Part shown: one piece after another, positions 44,862 through 55,319 of the stretch | Numbering within the stretch: the first letter of the stretch is position 1 | Layout: every line of letters begins with the position of its first letter | Source of the DNA: Nostoc sp. LPT | GTDB lineage: Bacteria > Cyanobacteriota > Cyanobacteriia > Cyanobacteriales > Nostocaceae | DNA: 64,000 nt | Assembly: GCF_017115165.1 (NCBI RefSeq) | Contig: NZ_JABXKF010000053.1 | Location: forward strand, 50,855-114,854 | Direction of reading: 5' to 3' | Position numbers and translations under genes: made by a program | The notes under the pieces: model-generated | What the model saw: only the letters and a program-made list of their open reading frames with translations | Told to the model about the DNA's origin: nothing | Databases searched by the model: none

Positions 44862-45845
44862 ATGATTCAATTCCGTATTCAGCCAGACAGCGAAATTCCC
44901 GCATCAACCCAGCTGTTTAATCAAATCCGATTTGCGATCGCTTCTCGGCAATATCCCCCAGCTTACAAATTACCAAGCACACGAGCGCTGGCAATGCAAA
45001 CCGGGTTACACCGTAATACCATAAGTAAGGTTTACCGTCAACTAGAGGAAGACGGATTTGTCGAAAGTATGGCTGGTTCGGGTATTTATGTTCGTGCCCA
45101 AGGTCATGAGGGCGGTAGTAGGCTGCAATCACCAATTCTCAAGCAAAATCCTCATGCCTATCAAGTTGTCCAGCAAGCACTTGACGAGTTGCTCTCTCAA
45201 GGATGTTCGCTAAATCAAGCCAGAGAGCTATTTTTAGCGGAAATTGACTGGCGCTTGCGTTGTAGTGCGCGGGTACTGGTTGCAGTTCCATCTTATGACA
45301 TCGGTGCTGGGGAGTTGATGGTGTATGAATTAGAACGATCGCTAAAAATCCCAGTCCAGTTGGTAGCAATGGAAGAATTAACAGCTGTGTTAGATAAAAC
45401 TACCTCTGCGACAGTAGTCACCAGTCGGTATTTTATCAGTAATGTAGAAGCGATCGCAGCTCCAAAAGCTGCACGAGTAATTCCTCTCGATATCTACGAC
45501 TACAGCAAAGAACTCAACTTATTGAAAACCCTACCAAAAGAAAACTGTGTTGGGATAGTTAGCCTTAGTTCCGGGATTGCACGAGCCGCAGAAGTCATCC
45601 TCCACGGTTTGCGGGGTGATGAACTACTGGTAATGACTTCGCAACCAAAAGATGCCTATAAACTTCAGGCTATGGTTAAACGGGCTGAGGTAATCATCAG
45701 CGATCAAGCCAGTTATGCGGCAGTGCAAGCAGCCGTGCAAGCATCTGATGAAGATATTATTCGTCCACCAAAGCTGATTAAGGTTGAAAATTATATCGGC
45801 GCTAACTCGATTAACTTGCTAAAACGAGAACTGGGTTTAAGTTAA
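44862..45845 (+). CDS. plmA: GntR-family regulator, PlmA-like
   Basis: 327 residues. The N-terminal winged helix (MIQFRIQPDSEIPASTQLFN, then YKLPSTRALAMQTGLHRNTI, then SKVYRQLEEDGFVESMAGSG) is a YtrA-type GntR DNA-binding domain. The long C-terminal domain (about 85-327, no FadR/HutC-type effector signature) matches my recollection of cyanobacterial PlmA, first found in plasmid maintenance in Anabaena and linked to PII and PipX signalling. Nearly all cyanobacteria keep one copy. It is followed 58 bp later by the FAD monooxygenase gene on the same strand, so the two may be co-transcribed. Confidence 0.75.
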   Translation: MIQFRIQPDSEIPASTQLFNQIRFAIASRQYPPAYKLPSTRALAMQTGLHRNTISKVYRQLEEDGFVESMAGSGIYVRAQGHEGGSRLQSPILKQNPHAYQVVQQALDELLSQGCSLNQARELFLAEIDWRLRCSARVLVAVPSYDIGAGELMVYELERSLKIPVQLVAMEELTAVLDKTTSATVVTSRYFISNVEAIAAPKAARVIPLDIYDYSKELNLLKTLPKENCVGIVSLSSGIARAAEVILHGLRGDELLVMTSQPKDAYKLQAMVKRAEVIISDQASYAAVQAAVQASDEDIIRPPKLIKVENYIGANSINLLKRELGLS

Positions 45846-45903
45846 TCTCAAGATTAATTCTACCAACATCTTTGAGAGCAACTGATACAGGAGGGATGGG
45901 ATA

Positions 45904-47100
45904 GTGCAGATTGTGATTGTGGGTGCAGGCCCAACAGGTGTAACTCTTGCCCTGCTTCTTGTAAAACGTGGTATTACTGTAACCTTAATTGAAGCAGCAA
46001 AAGACTTCCATCGTGTATTTCGCGGTGAAGGATTAATGCCAAGTGGCTTAGATGCTTTAGAGGAAATGGGTCTATCGGCCTTGTTGGAGGATATTCCCCA
46101 TCGACAACTCGACGCGTGGGAATTCATTATAGGGGACAAGCAGTTGTTTCAAGTTGATGAACCAATAGGGGCAACCCAACCCTGTACACTGGTTTCACAA
46201 CCACCATTACTCAAAGCACTGATTTCGGAAGCTCAAACCAATGATGGGTTTAAATTTATCCAGGGTGTTCCTGTCAAGGATTTGCTGTGGAGTAATCAAC
46301 GTGTCGCAGGTGTAACACTGAGCGATGGGAGAGAATTTGCTGCTGACTTAGTGATTGGGGCAGATGGTCGAAATTCCCTGGTGCGACAACGTGTAGGATT
46401 GGAATTGGTACGCCAGCCTAAAAATATTGATATTCTTTGGTTTAAACTTGCCGCCAGCCCTGAGTTTGCAAAGAATAATGTGTTTCGTACTATTTTAAAT
46501 GGCGATCGCGCATTTAGCATCTTTCACGGAGCAGAGTCAGGAAAACTACATCTGGCTTGGATAATGTCCGCAACCGAAAATACTGACTGGAAACAAGCCA
46601 ACTGGGCAGAAATTTTTGCTTCACTATCACCCTCATGGCTAGCAGAGCATTTCCGTAATCATGCAGACACCATCGAATCCCCGATTCAGCTCTCTGTTGT
46701 GGTTGGTTATTGTCCCCAATGGCACGCACCAGGGGTACTGCTTCTGGGTGACGCTGCACACCCAATGTCTCCTGTCCGTGTTCAAGGAATTAATCTGGCA
46801 TTGCGTGATGTGATTGTCGCCGCTAATTATCTTGTGCCGTTGTTGCACAAAGAAACTGGACACCAGGATATTGATATGGCATTATCGCATATCCAAGCAG
46901 AACGGGAGCCAGAAATTATCCGCGCCCAGCAACTCCAGTTAGAAGAAGCTAAACAAGGTGAACTACTGCGAAAAAATGCACTGCTGCGTTCGCTGTTGAT
47001 TCAACTTGCTCCCTTGCTCCGTAAAACAATTCAAAAGTCTTGGTTAAAGCGACAATATGAAATGCGTCAAGGTATCACACAGGTACACTTAACTGTTTAA
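45904..47100 (+). CDS. FAD-dependent monooxygenase (PHBH-like)
   Basis: 398 residues from a GTG start, with an AGGAGG 9 nt before it. FAD-binding: N-terminal VIVGAGPTGVTLALLLVKRG, then ADLVIGADGRNSLVRQ (the DG motif near 150) and VLLLGDAAHPMSPVRVQGIN (the GD motif near 280). This is the aromatic-ring hydroxylase/UbiH-like fold. The substrate is not evident; related cyanobacterial enzymes act on tetracycline-like, salicylate or carotenoid-derived molecules. It lies between plmA and an alpha/beta hydrolase gene, convergent with the latter. Confidence 0.82.
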   Translation: MQIVIVGAGPTGVTLALLLVKRGITVTLIEAAKDFHRVFRGEGLMPSGLDALEEMGLSALLEDIPHRQLDAWEFIIGDKQLFQVDEPIGATQPCTLVSQPPLLKALISEAQTNDGFKFIQGVPVKDLLWSNQRVAGVTLSDGREFAADLVIGADGRNSLVRQRVGLELVRQPKNIDILWFKLAASPEFAKNNVFRTILNGDRAFSIFHGAESGKLHLAWIMSATENTDWKQANWAEIFASLSPSWLAEHFRNHADTIESPIQLSVVVGYCPQWHAPGVLLLGDAAHPMSPVRVQGINLALRDVIVAANYLVPLLHKETGHQDIDMALSHIQAEREPEIIRAQQLQLEEAKQGELLRKNALLRSLLIQLAPLLRKTIQKSWLKRQYEMRQGITQVHLTV

Positions 47101-47114
47101 AAAACCGCTATTAA

Positions 47115-48035
47115 TTATCCGACTTGTGGTTTTGGCGTGTTAACTTGCAAAAACTCTTGTACACGTTGCAGATAAGTTGGTACATCTTCCAACATTGGGA
47201 AATGCGCTGTGTTGGGAATCATCACAAATTCCACTTTGTCACTTAGTGCAGCTGCTTGACGCCCCATCTCGGCTGGAATAATCTTGTCATACTCCCCTGC
47301 TACAAGTAAAGTCGGCACTGTTAGCTTGGCAAACTCAAGGGGCATCACTTCAGCCTGAGCCTTACTGACTGAAGTAAAAATTGTCCCTAAAGCCGCATCG
47401 TAATCTGCTTCGAGAAAATCTTCTAAAAAAGCTTGCCGCTCAGGATGTGGTATGGAACTATATAAAAATCTGGCCATAAACATCTGGTCAACAAATGGAA
47501 TTTTGCTTAACCATTTGGGACGGAATTTAACTACATAGCCACCAAATTTATGAAAAGCACTAAAGGATTTTTCATCGTACTCAAAAATACCGCTACAAGT
47601 TAAAATTCCTCGTTCTACTCGTTCGGGATAGCGGTTAAAAAATAAAGTGGCAACAGAAGCACCCATTGAATGAGCATGGATATAAACACGCTGAATATGC
47701 AACCCATCTAGCAAAGCTGCCAAATCATCAGCGTATTCCTCTAATTCATAGGTTAACTCTCTGATTGCCTCTGATTCTTCCTGTGGTGACTCAGACTCAG
47801 CAACAGCTTCACTTGCTTGGGCGATAGTTGGCTTCCCACGAGAACGGCCAAATCCCCGCAAATCGTAGAGTAAACAATCAAATTGCTCCGATAGAGCATC
47901 AGCAGTATTTTGCCAATACCTAGCCGAACCAGCCCAACCGTGCATGAAAACCATCACCGGTTTTACCAGAGAACCGGATGGTTTTTTCACCCATTTGTAG
48001 TAATGCTCAACGCCACGAACATTAATATAAGGCAT
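47115..48035 (-). CDS. Alpha/beta hydrolase
   Basis: 306 residues. Oxyanion strand VMVFMHGWAGSARYWQNTAD near 27, nucleophile elbow YIHAHSMGASVATLFFNRYP near 120 (Ser in HSMGA), acid in LLVAGEYDKIIPAEMGRQA near 245 and His in IPNTAHFPMLEDVPTYL near 280. The acidic lid segment (ESPQEESEAIRELTYELEEY) between the first strand and the nucleophile is unusual but helical. It is a haloperoxidase/esterase-like hydrolase with unknown substrate. Converges with the FAD monooxygenase gene. Confidence 0.8.
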   Translation of the reverse strand: MPYINVRGVEHYYKWVKKPSGSLVKPVMVFMHGWAGSARYWQNTADALSEQFDCLLYDLRGFGRSRGKPTIAQASEAVAESESPQEESEAIRELTYELEEYADDLAALLDGLHIQRVYIHAHSMGASVATLFFNRYPERVERGILTCSGIFEYDEKSFSAFHKFGGYVVKFRPKWLSKIPFVDQMFMARFLYSSIPHPERQAFLEDFLEADYDAALGTIFTSVSKAQAEVMPLEFAKLTVPTLLVAGEYDKIIPAEMGRQAAALSDKVEFVMIPNTAHFPMLEDVPTYLQRVQEFLQVNTPKPQVG

Positions 48036-48122
48036 TAGTCATTTGTCCTTTGTCAGTTGTCATTAGTCCCTGGTACATGGTTATTATTCCTTATTTTTTG
48101 ACCAATGACTAATGACTAATGA
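48034..48122. repeat. Heptad repeat (TCATTTG/AATGACT family)
   Basis: GTCATTTGTCCTTTGTCAGT ... then ACCAATGACTAATGACTAAT. Lies between clpX and the hydrolase gene, and matches the run inside rsmE. Confidence 0.7.
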
Positions 48123-48125
48123 CTA

Positions 48126-49466
48126 TCAAGCAGATTCTGGCTTCGGTAGTGAAGACGGATGTATTATTAGTTCAGCAGTCGATCGCTTCTCGACCATTTC
48201 CCTTGTAACTGTACAGCGTGTCACATCCTTACGGGATGGTAACTCATACATTACGTCTAACATCAATTCTTCGACAATACCACGTAACGCTCTAGCACCA
48301 GTTTTACGGCGGTAAGCTTCTTGAGCGATCGCTCGTAAAGCATCTGCTTTAAAATCTAATTGGACATTATCCATTTTCAGCAGCTTTTGGTACTGCTTCA
48401 CTAAGGCGCTGCGTGGTTGGGTGAGAATCGCCATCAGTGCTTCTTCATCTAGCGGATCTACTACTGCTACCATTGGCATCCGCCCAATAAATTCTGGAAT
48501 CAGGCCAAATTTTACTAAATCATCCGGTTCTAGATGGCGAAGAGTGTCTGCTGCTCGTTTCTCCTTCGATTGCCCTTCTCCCGGTTGCACAAAGCCGATT
48601 GCTTTTTTGCCAACTCTCTGATCTACAATTTTTTCTAAGCCTACGAAAGCACCACCACAGACGAACAAAATATTACTTGTATCAATCTGGATGCAGTCTT
48701 GATAAGGATGCTTGCGCCCTCCTTGGGGTGGTACATTGGCGATCGTTCCCTCTAACATTTTCAGCAAGGCTTGCTGCACGCCTTCGCCAGAAACATCGCG
48801 GGTAATTGACGTGTTCTCGCTCTTACGAGCAATTTTGTCAATTTCGTCAATGTAAATAATTCCCCGTTGCGCTTCCTCTATATCCAAATCTGCCACCTGC
48901 AATAGTCGCAGCAAGATATTTTCCACATCTTCTCCTACATACCCTGCTTCCGTCAGCGTCGTCGCATCGGCGACAGCAAAGGGTACATCCAGGATTTTCG
49001 CTAGAGTTTGCGCTAAGAGAGTTTTGCCGCAACCAGTCGGGCCAATTAACAAAATGTTGGACTTTTGCAGTTCTATGGCGTCATCCGCCCCAGGTTTGCC
49101 ACTGGCTTTAGATTGAATGACTGCCAGCCGCTTGTAGTGATTGTAAACAGCTACTGACAGCACTTTCTTCGCTTCATCTTGACCAATGACGTGTTCGTCT
49201 AGATACTTTTTAATCTCTCTTGGCTTGGGTATTTGATTAAACGAAATACTAGCAGAGTGGGTACGCCGTTTTTCAGGTGGCTCTGCTCTTGGTGCTGGTT
49301 GTGCTGCCGCACCATTGGTATCGAGTAACTCCTCGTCTAGTATTTCATTACACAAGTCAACGCATTCATCGCAGATGTAGACTCCCGGCCCTGCGATTAA
49401 TTTACGCACCTGCTCTTGAGACTTGCCACAAAATGAACATTTTAAATGGGAGTCGTACTTAGACAT
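48126..49466 (-). CDS. clpX: ATP-dependent Clp protease ATP-binding subunit ClpX
   Basis: 446 residues. The zinc-binding domain uses [11 protein letters not shown] (near 10) and ICDECVDLC; the AAA+ core has Walker [19 protein letters not shown], pore loop [11 protein letters not shown], Walker [16 protein letters not shown] and sensor/arginine regions ending [12 protein letters not shown] and [17 protein letters not shown]. It unfolds tagged substrates for ClpP. Downstream of clpP, 9 bp apart, forming tig-clpP-clpX, as in most bacteria. Confidence 0.96.
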   Translation of the reverse strand: MSKYDSHLKCSFCGKSQEQVRKLIAGPGVYICDECVDLCNEILDEELLDTNGAAAQPAPRAEPPEKRRTHSASISFNQIPKPREIKKYLDEHVIGQDEAKKVLSVAVYNHYKRLAVIQSKASGKPGADDAIELQKSNILLIGPTGCGKTLLAQTLAKILDVPFAVADATTLTEAGYVGEDVENILLRLLQVADLDIEEAQRGIIYIDEIDKIARKSENTSITRDVSGEGVQQALLKMLEGTIANVPPQGGRKHPYQDCIQIDTSNILFVCGGAFVGLEKIVDQRVGKKAIGFVQPGEGQSKEKRAADTLRHLEPDDLVKFGLIPEFIGRMPMVAVVDPLDEEALMAILTQPRSALVKQYQKLLKMDNVQLDFKADALRAIAQEAYRRKTGARALRGIVEELMLDVMYELPSRKDVTRCTVTREMVEKRSTAELIIHPSSLPKPESA

Positions 49467-49475
49467 ACCAGCCTC

Positions 49476-50174
49476 TTATTTCAGAATGGTGACGTTTTCC
49501 CCTGCTACGGGAAGATTTTGTCTGGAAATGACCTGATCAATCAAACCGTAGTTTTTTGCCTCTTCTGCCGACATAAAAAAGTCGCGCTCAGTATCTGCTT
49601 CAATTCTTTCTAAGGGTTGACCAGTATGGTGAGCCATTAACTGATTCAACTTAGCCTTAACATAAAGAATTTCTCTGGCTTGAATTTCAATGTCAATGGC
49701 TTGACCTTGAGCGCCACCAAGTGGTTGGTGAATCATAATCCGGGAGTCGGGCAGAGACATTCGCTTACCGGCAGCTCCTGCTGTCAACAAAAATGCCCCC
49801 ATGCTCGCGGCTAATCCAAAACAGATGGTAACAACATCAGGGCGAATTTGCTGTATTGTATCATAGATTGCCATCCCTGCGTAGACGGAGCCGCCAGGAG
49901 AATTAACATACAGTTGGATGTCTTTTTCTGAGTCTTCAGCGTCTAGGAATAACAATTGAGCCACAATTGAGTTGGCTACGGCATCGTCTATTGGCGTTCC
50001 TAAAAAGATAATCCGCTCTCGCAGCAGGCGGGAGTAGATGTCGAAAGCTCTTTCTCCCATGCCAGATTGCTCTATCACCATCGGTACGATGTTGCTAGGG
50101 CTGCTTAACTGGGAGTTAATGTTTATTCGACTTAAGTTGCTGATTGGGGAATTTCCCGACTGCGATTCAAGCAT
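49476..50174 (-). CDS. clpP: ATP-dependent Clp protease proteolytic subunit ClpP
   Basis: 232 residues with the catalytic Ser in [14 protein letters not shown], His in [19 protein letters not shown] and Asp near 195. The long N-terminus ([20 protein letters not shown]) may include a propeptide or an upstream alternative start; the family core begins at [20 protein letters not shown]. It forms a tetradecameric protease with ClpX. Cyanobacteria have several ClpP paralogues; this one is the ClpX-linked copy. Confidence 0.93.
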   Translation of the reverse strand: MLESQSGNSPISNLSRININSQLSSPSNIVPMVIEQSGMGERAFDIYSRLLRERIIFLGTPIDDAVANSIVAQLLFLDAEDSEKDIQLYVNSPGGSVYAGMAIYDTIQQIRPDVVTICFGLAASMGAFLLTAGAAGKRMSLPDSRIMIHQPLGGAQGQAIDIEIQAREILYVKAKLNQLMAHHTGQPLERIEADTERDFFMSAEEAKNYGLIDQVISRQNLPVAGENVTILK

Positions 50175-50626
50175 ACAAGCTTTCTTTGACGATTATTTAG
50201 GACAAATGTTTCAGCAGCGGATGCTGCCTTTTCAACGAATGGAATTTTTATAAGCTACGTGTTAACCATTATGCCTCATATAATTTCTTCTCGTGTAACA
50301 CAGTATCAAGCTCAAGTGATAACAGGTGTCACTATTTGCCGAAAATTCATTAATTCTTTAATTATTTTGACTTCATCCCTAAGTTATGGGGCATTGGGCA
50401 TGGGGCAAAACAGTTCCTCTCTTCGGAAGCGGGGCGTTTAGCCCGTTCCGAGTTCCCAGTCCTGAGTAAAGAAGCGAGATTTCCAACTCAGCACTCAGCA
50501 CTCATGACTCAGCACTCTTGAGGGGCATTGGTTATTTCTCCCTGTACTTCCTCATCTCCCTTAGCTTACCCATTTCACCAGTACTTTAACTCAGAACTGG
50601 TGAACTCATGGCTGTGGGATTTTTTA
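50175..50626. other. tig-clpP gap with AT-rich and repeat DNA
   Basis: 452 bp. Contains the Nostoc CACTCAGCACTCATGACTCA run near 50485-50516 and a GGGGCATTGGGCATGGGGCA motif near 50388. No gene seen; the length suggests a separate clpP promoter. Confidence 0.45.
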
Positions 50627-52066
50627 TTATTCTTCTGTGACTTCTATAGAAGTTTCGCTGTTTCCTTCCTCAGTCTGAGGTGCATCACCATCAGCATCTG
50701 ATTCTGCGTCTTCTGTTTCCTCCTCAGCACTCAAAGAACCTTCAGGTACAAGTTCAACTGATGAGTGTTCTAAGAGCCAATCGATGATTTTTTCGGTTAA
50801 CAGTTCGTTTTCCACGATTGAGCGCAGTTTATCTTCATCAACGTCCTGTTCCTCTGAGTATTGCTCCAAAAGTTCTGTGACTCTGGCTGCGATTTCTTCT
50901 GGTGTTACCTCGATAGATTCGCGTTTGCCGATTTCCCGCAAGGATAAGGAGCGTTTGATGCGTTCAATTGCTTCAGTACGCGATCGCTCCCGCAATTGCC
51001 CAATAATATCTTGAGTAAACAGCTTTCTCACATCCAATCCCTGCTGAGACAGCCGGATAGCTGTTTGCGTTAGCATTGCATCCACTTCTTGCTCAATCAA
51101 AGTTGCTGGTAAGTCAACTTCTACGTGCTTGAGCAGTTCCGTTAACAAGGCTTCCTGCTTATTGGTTTTTGTTTTGTCGTCCGCCTCTTTTTGATATCGC
51201 TCTACCAAAGAAGCGCGTAACTCCTCTAAGCTTTCAAAATCGCTAATTTCTTGGGCAAAATCGTCATTTACTTCTGGTAGCTCCTTTTCCTTCAATTCTT
51301 TAAGCGTTACCGTGAAAGTTGCCGCTTTTCCAGCTAACTCTTCATTAGCATACGGATCTGGGAACTGCGCCGCAATTTCTTTAGTTTCTTCCGGATTCAT
51401 CCCCACTATTCCCAAAATAAAGCCTGGAATAAACTTATCTTCTTGCAACTCAACTTGAAAATCAGTTGCTTCGGCTCCGGGAATCGGTTCTAGTTCAGCT
51501 GTTTCGTCTTCGCCCTCAACTCTGGCGAATGAACCTTTAAAATCGACTACGGCAATATCGCTGATTTGGGCTGCACGTCCTTCCACAGGAATCAATGTCG
51601 CCAATTCTTGACGTTCCTTGTCCAGCGTGTTCTCCACTTGCTCTAGATCGAACTTTACTTCTTCAGCCTTGGCTTGTAAATCAGTGTACTGCACTAGATT
51701 CACTTCTGGTTCTACATCCACAGCAGCCGAAATCGTCAAGGGTTTTCCAGGTTCATAATTATTAATCAAATCTTCAAAAGAGGAGCGCAATTGCGGCTGA
51801 CCGATTGCTGGGATGGCTTCTTGTTTGACTGCTTGCTCAATACCATCTTGAATTAGTTCTTCCAGCGCTGCTGCTTTGATTCGAGTTGTACCCAGCCGTT
51901 GTAGTAATATCGGCCGAGGCACCTTGCCTTTACGAAACCCAGGAATATTGGCAGTACTCGCTAAGTTTTTAATGACCTGTTCGTAAGTTTGCTTGGTAAT
52001 TTCCGGTGTAATCTCTATTTCCAGGCCAATTTGGCTGGCGGGAAGTTTTTCCTGGGTAACTTTCAT
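50627..52066 (-). CDS. tig: Trigger factor
   Basis: 479 residues. The ribosome-binding N-domain has the family motif GFRKGKVPRPIL near 44-55. The FKBP-like PPIase domain (about 160-250) carries ISDIAVVDFKGSFARVEGED and DKFIPGFILGIVGMNPEETK. The C-terminal helical arms follow. A long acidic C-terminal tail (ETEDAESDADGDAPQTEEGN) is typical of cyanobacterial trigger factors. It is a ribosome-associated chaperone and lies upstream of clpP and clpX. Confidence 0.95.
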   Translation of the reverse strand: MKVTQEKLPASQIGLEIEITPEITKQTYEQVIKNLASTANIPGFRKGKVPRPILLQRLGTTRIKAAALEELIQDGIEQAVKQEAIPAIGQPQLRSSFEDLINNYEPGKPLTISAAVDVEPEVNLVQYTDLQAKAEEVKFDLEQVENTLDKERQELATLIPVEGRAAQISDIAVVDFKGSFARVEGEDETAELEPIPGAEATDFQVELQEDKFIPGFILGIVGMNPEETKEIAAQFPDPYANEELAGKAATFTVTLKELKEKELPEVNDDFAQEISDFESLEELRASLVERYQKEADDKTKTNKQEALLTELLKHVEVDLPATLIEQEVDAMLTQTAIRLSQQGLDVRKLFTQDIIGQLRERSRTEAIERIKRSLSLREIGKRESIEVTPEEIAARVTELLEQYSEEQDVDEDKLRSIVENELLTEKIIDWLLEHSSVELVPEGSLSAEEETEDAESDADGDAPQTEEGNSETSIEVTEE

Positions 52067-52922
52067 GCTTCGTCTCTAGTTTTCTGGTATTTTATACTCC
52101 GAGTACACACAAAACGCAATAAAATAATTGTTTGCGTTTATGGCTTGATGTCTCTTAGGGGTAACGGGAGTTTGCCAAAAGGTCTTGTGACATCCAAGAA
52201 TGGATATTTGTCCTGGGGCAAAGATCCAGTTTACTGCCAATTATCAAGGACTTGACATTTTACCTTCATAACAATTTGGTTAATGGGGCATTGGTATTAG
52301 GGGAGAGGTTACAGGTGATAGGGAATAAATCTGTAACCTGTATGTACCTTGTCACCTCTACCCTTTAACCTGTACCTTATTACCTTCTTCACTCCCGACT
52401 CACTCTAAAACTTGGGAATTAATTATTCAGTGGGCTAACGCTGTGATATCCTGGTTCTCAAAGAGTGGTTAGTACCCCAAGGTTAAAGTTATAGTATTGA
52501 GTCTAGTTTTTATCTAGCTATTATTAAGTTATGTGTGGTACGAGAACGCATCTGTTACTTAACCGCATAGCTCAGTTTGAAGTTGTGCTGGCTTTATGCA
52601 TTTTGATCTTAGTATATTTATCATCTTGGTAAGCAAGTTTGCAATCAATATATTTATTTCTTTACAGGTAGGATGCTTAGTTAAACGCCTAAGTGCAGAT
52701 ATATCTCCGTTCTTCTAATAAATTGCGGTTTGTTGTATAATATATAGTTATAGTTAAAATCGATGAAAAAATGTTATTTGAAAATGCAACATCACTTAAA
52801 TTATTAAACAAACAAAAAAATAAATGTATTAAATATATATAGACTAAGTTAAAGAAAAATATAAACCTATTAAAATGTATTTTCAGACTGCGATCGCTAT
52901 TTAAATATAACTAAATTGTCAA
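52067..52922. other. Long intergenic region before asd; nothing gene-like
   Basis: About 850 bp, AT-rich toward the 3' end (runs of A/T from 52740). One palindromic repeat is seen at 52306-52339. No tRNA or small ORF convinced me. It includes the divergent tig and asd promoters. Confidence 0.4.
52306..52339. repeat. Inverted repeat AGGTTACAG / CTGTAACCT
   Basis: Perfect 9-bp arms with a 16-nt loop, part of a GGTTACAG/CTGTAACC dispersed family. Confidence 0.6.
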
Positions 52923-52955
52923 TTGTTCCAAAAAATTGCAGATTTAAGTCTCTTA

Positions 52956-52962
52956 AAGGAGG
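52956..52962 (+). promoter_or_regulatory. Shine-Dalgarno site that fixes a TTG start for asd
   Basis: AAGGAGG ends 8 nt before the TTG at 52971. No in-frame ATG or GTG has such a site; an upstream TTG at 52923 gives a non-conserved extension. Confidence 0.75.
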
Positions 52963-52970
52963 AAACAAGT

Positions 52971-54008
52971 TTGTCGAAATCCTATCGTTTAGCTATTTTA
53001 GGAGCGACTGGTGCAGTAGGCACAGAGTTGCTGGAATTATTAGAAAGTCGTAATTTCCCGGTTGCTGGCTTGAAGTTATTGGCATCAGAGCGGAGTGTCG
53101 GGCGATCGCTGCGGTTTCAAGGTGAAAATATACCAATAGAATCAGTGAGCGATCGCGCCTTTGAAAATGTCGATATAGTACTAGCTAGTGCAGGTGGTTC
53201 CACATCCAAAACTTGGGCAGCAGTTGCTGTGGAAAAAGGCGCAGTGGTAATTGACAACTCCAGTGCCTTTCGGATGAACCCGGAAGTTCCCTTAGTAGTA
53301 CCAGAGGTAAATCCCCAAGCTGCAGCGAATCACCAAGGCATTATCGCTAACCCCAACTGTACAACGATTTTGATGGCTGTGGCAGTCTGGCCATTGCATA
53401 AAGTTAAACCAGTGCAACGCATCGTCGCTGCAACCTACCAATCTGCTAGTGGTGCTGGGGCTAGGGCAATGGCAGAAGTTAAAACCCAAACAAGCGCTAT
53501 ACTACAAGGACAGCCAGCGATTGCCGAAATATTGCCTTACCCATTGGCATTTAATTTATTCCCGCATAACTCCCCATTAAACGATTTGGGTTATTGTGAG
53601 GAAGAAATGAAAATGGTCAACGAAACCCGAAAAATATTTGGTACGCAGCAAATCAGAATCACTGCAACCTGTATACGGGTTCCCGTACTCCGCGCTCACT
53701 CAGAAGCCATTAATTTAGAATTTGAGACTCCCTTTAGTGCCAAGGAAGCCAGAGAAATTTTAAATTCCTCCCCTGGAGTAAAATTGGTAGAAGATTGGGG
53801 AGCGAATCATTTTCCGATGCCAATAGAAGCAACCGGTCGAGATGAAGTTTTAGTGGGAAGAATTCGCCAGGATATTTCTCATACTTGTGGCTTGGAATTA
53901 TGGTTATGTGGCGACCAAATTCGCAAAGGGGCAGCATTGAATGCAGTACAAATCGCCGAGTTATTAGTAGAGAAAAATCTACTAAAACCATTAGCTATTA
54001 GTCACTAG
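52971..54008 (+). CDS. asd: Aspartate-semialdehyde dehydrogenase
   Basis: 345 residues from TTG 52971 (MSKSYRLAILGATGAVGTEL). NADP-binding GATGAVG; catalytic Cys in ANPNCTTILM near 130; the His in CIRVPVLRAHSEAIN near 240. It makes aspartate semialdehyde, the branch point to lysine, methionine and threonine and to cell wall precursors. The TTG start may lower its translation rate. It is followed by dapA (142 bp gap with heptad repeats), then rnj. Confidence 0.95.
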   Translation: MSKSYRLAILGATGAVGTELLELLESRNFPVAGLKLLASERSVGRSLRFQGENIPIESVSDRAFENVDIVLASAGGSTSKTWAAVAVEKGAVVIDNSSAFRMNPEVPLVVPEVNPQAAANHQGIIANPNCTTILMAVAVWPLHKVKPVQRIVAATYQSASGAGARAMAEVKTQTSAILQGQPAIAEILPYPLAFNLFPHNSPLNDLGYCEEEMKMVNETRKIFGTQQIRITATCIRVPVLRAHSEAINLEFETPFSAKEAREILNSSPGVKLVEDWGANHFPMPIEATGRDEVLVGRIRQDISHTCGLELWLCGDQIRKGAALNAVQIAELLVEKNLLKPLAISH

Positions 54009-54067
54009 TCATTGGTCATTGATCATTAGGAAAGTGACAAATGACAAAGGACAAATGACTAATGACA
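54003..54067. repeat. Inverted pair of heptad runs between asd and dapA
   Basis: AGTCATTGGTCATTGATCAT and then ACAAATGACAAAGGACAAAT face each other; a potential hairpin. Same family as the two runs within rsmE. Confidence 0.75.
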
Positions 54068-54149
54068 CTTGAAAGCAATTTGCAGATAGGTTATTACAAT
54101 AGAGAACCACCAAGATATAAAAACATGGGTAATCAGGAGTGAAAAAAGG

Positions 54150-55034
54150 GTGGGAGATTTTGGCAATGTTTTAACCGCTATGATTACGCCATTTAAAGCA
54201 GATGGTAGTGTCAACTATGATGTAGCGGCAGAACTGGCGGTGCATCTAGCTAACAACGGTACAGATACATTGGTGATGTGCGGCACAACAGGAGAATCCC
54301 CGACGCTCAGTTGGGATGAAGAATACCAGTTGTTTGTCGAGGTATTGCAGTCCGTGGCCGGAAAAGCCAAGGTAATTGCAGGTTGCGGATCGAATTCCAC
54401 CAAAGAAGCGATCGCAGCCACCCAAAAAGCGTCTAAAATAGGAGTACATGGTTCCTTACAAGTTGTTCCTTATTACAACAAACCGCCGCAAGCGGGACTG
54501 GAAGCGCACTTTAAGGCAATAGCACAAGCCTGTCCCGACTTACCGTTGTTGTTATATAATGTCCCCGGTCGTACCGGACAAAACCTTCAGCCAGAAACAG
54601 TTGCCCGGTTAGCTGAAGTTAGCAATATTGTCGGGATTAAAGAATCCACTGGTAATATAGATCAGGCAAGCGGAATTCGTCGCTTGACACCAAAAGAATT
54701 CCACATCTATTCTGGTGATGATTATATGACTTTGCCCTTGTTAGCGATCGGGGCAAAGGGTGTGGTAAGTGTGGCTTCTCATCTGGTAGGAAACCAACTA
54801 CAGCAGATGATTCAAGCTTTTAGTGCGGGAAAAGTTGAGGTAGCAAGCGAGATTCATCTCCAACTGTTCCCGTTGTTTAAAGCTCTATTTCTCACTTCAA
54901 ATCCCATTCCAGTGAAAAAAGCACTGAAACTTCAAGGTTGGGAGGTTGGTTCAACTCGTCCGCCGCTATGTGAAGCTGATTTAGAAGTCAGTCAAAAGTT
55001 AGAAGCGGTTCTGAAAGAACTTAGTTTAATTTAA
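54150..55034 (+). CDS. dapA: 4-hydroxy-tetrahydrodipicolinate synthase
   Basis: 294 residues from GTG 54150 with AGGAG 11 nt upstream. Substrate motif [18 protein letters not shown], Tyr in [16 protein letters not shown] and Schiff-base Lys in [14 protein letters not shown] near 165. It condenses pyruvate with the aspartate semialdehyde made by Asd, the preceding gene, in lysine and meso-diaminopimelate synthesis. Length and motifs are canonical. Confidence 0.95.
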   Translation: MGDFGNVLTAMITPFKADGSVNYDVAAELAVHLANNGTDTLVMCGTTGESPTLSWDEEYQLFVEVLQSVAGKAKVIAGCGSNSTKEAIAATQKASKIGVHGSLQVVPYYNKPPQAGLEAHFKAIAQACPDLPLLLYNVPGRTGQNLQPETVARLAEVSNIVGIKESTGNIDQASGIRRLTPKEFHIYSGDDYMTLPLLAIGAKGVVSVASHLVGNQLQQMIQAFSAGKVEVASEIHLQLFPLFKALFLTSNPIPVKKALKLQGWEVGSTRPPLCEADLEVSQKLEAVLKELSLI

Positions 55035-55319
55035 CCACCAACTATTTAAATGCTGGTATTCTCCTCCTTGTCAAAGATACATATAAACAACGATCATAAT
55101 TGTTCATACATAAGTTGCAATTTAAAAACCTGTGCTAGGACTGATAGATATACTATGAATCCTTGAGTTTTACAGTTGATTTTATTGAATAAAAAATTGA
55201 AATCTTCAATTAAAACTTGATTGCTTTGGGACTGACTTAAGAAACAGATGATGTTGTCTTAAATACAAGGAAAGTTAACTATCAACTTAATTAACCACAA
55301 GTAACAATCTAAGGAGAAA
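55035..55319. other. dapA-rnj gap, nothing recognised
   Basis: 285 bp AT-rich. The rnj leader has a TAAGGAGAA ribosome-binding site directly before the ATG. Confidence 0.4.

Noticed and set aside
52067-52922. tRNA, tmRNA or riboswitch in the long gap before asd
   Set aside because: I found no cloverleaf, TTCGA arm or known riboswitch core by eye; a covariance-model search would be decisive.
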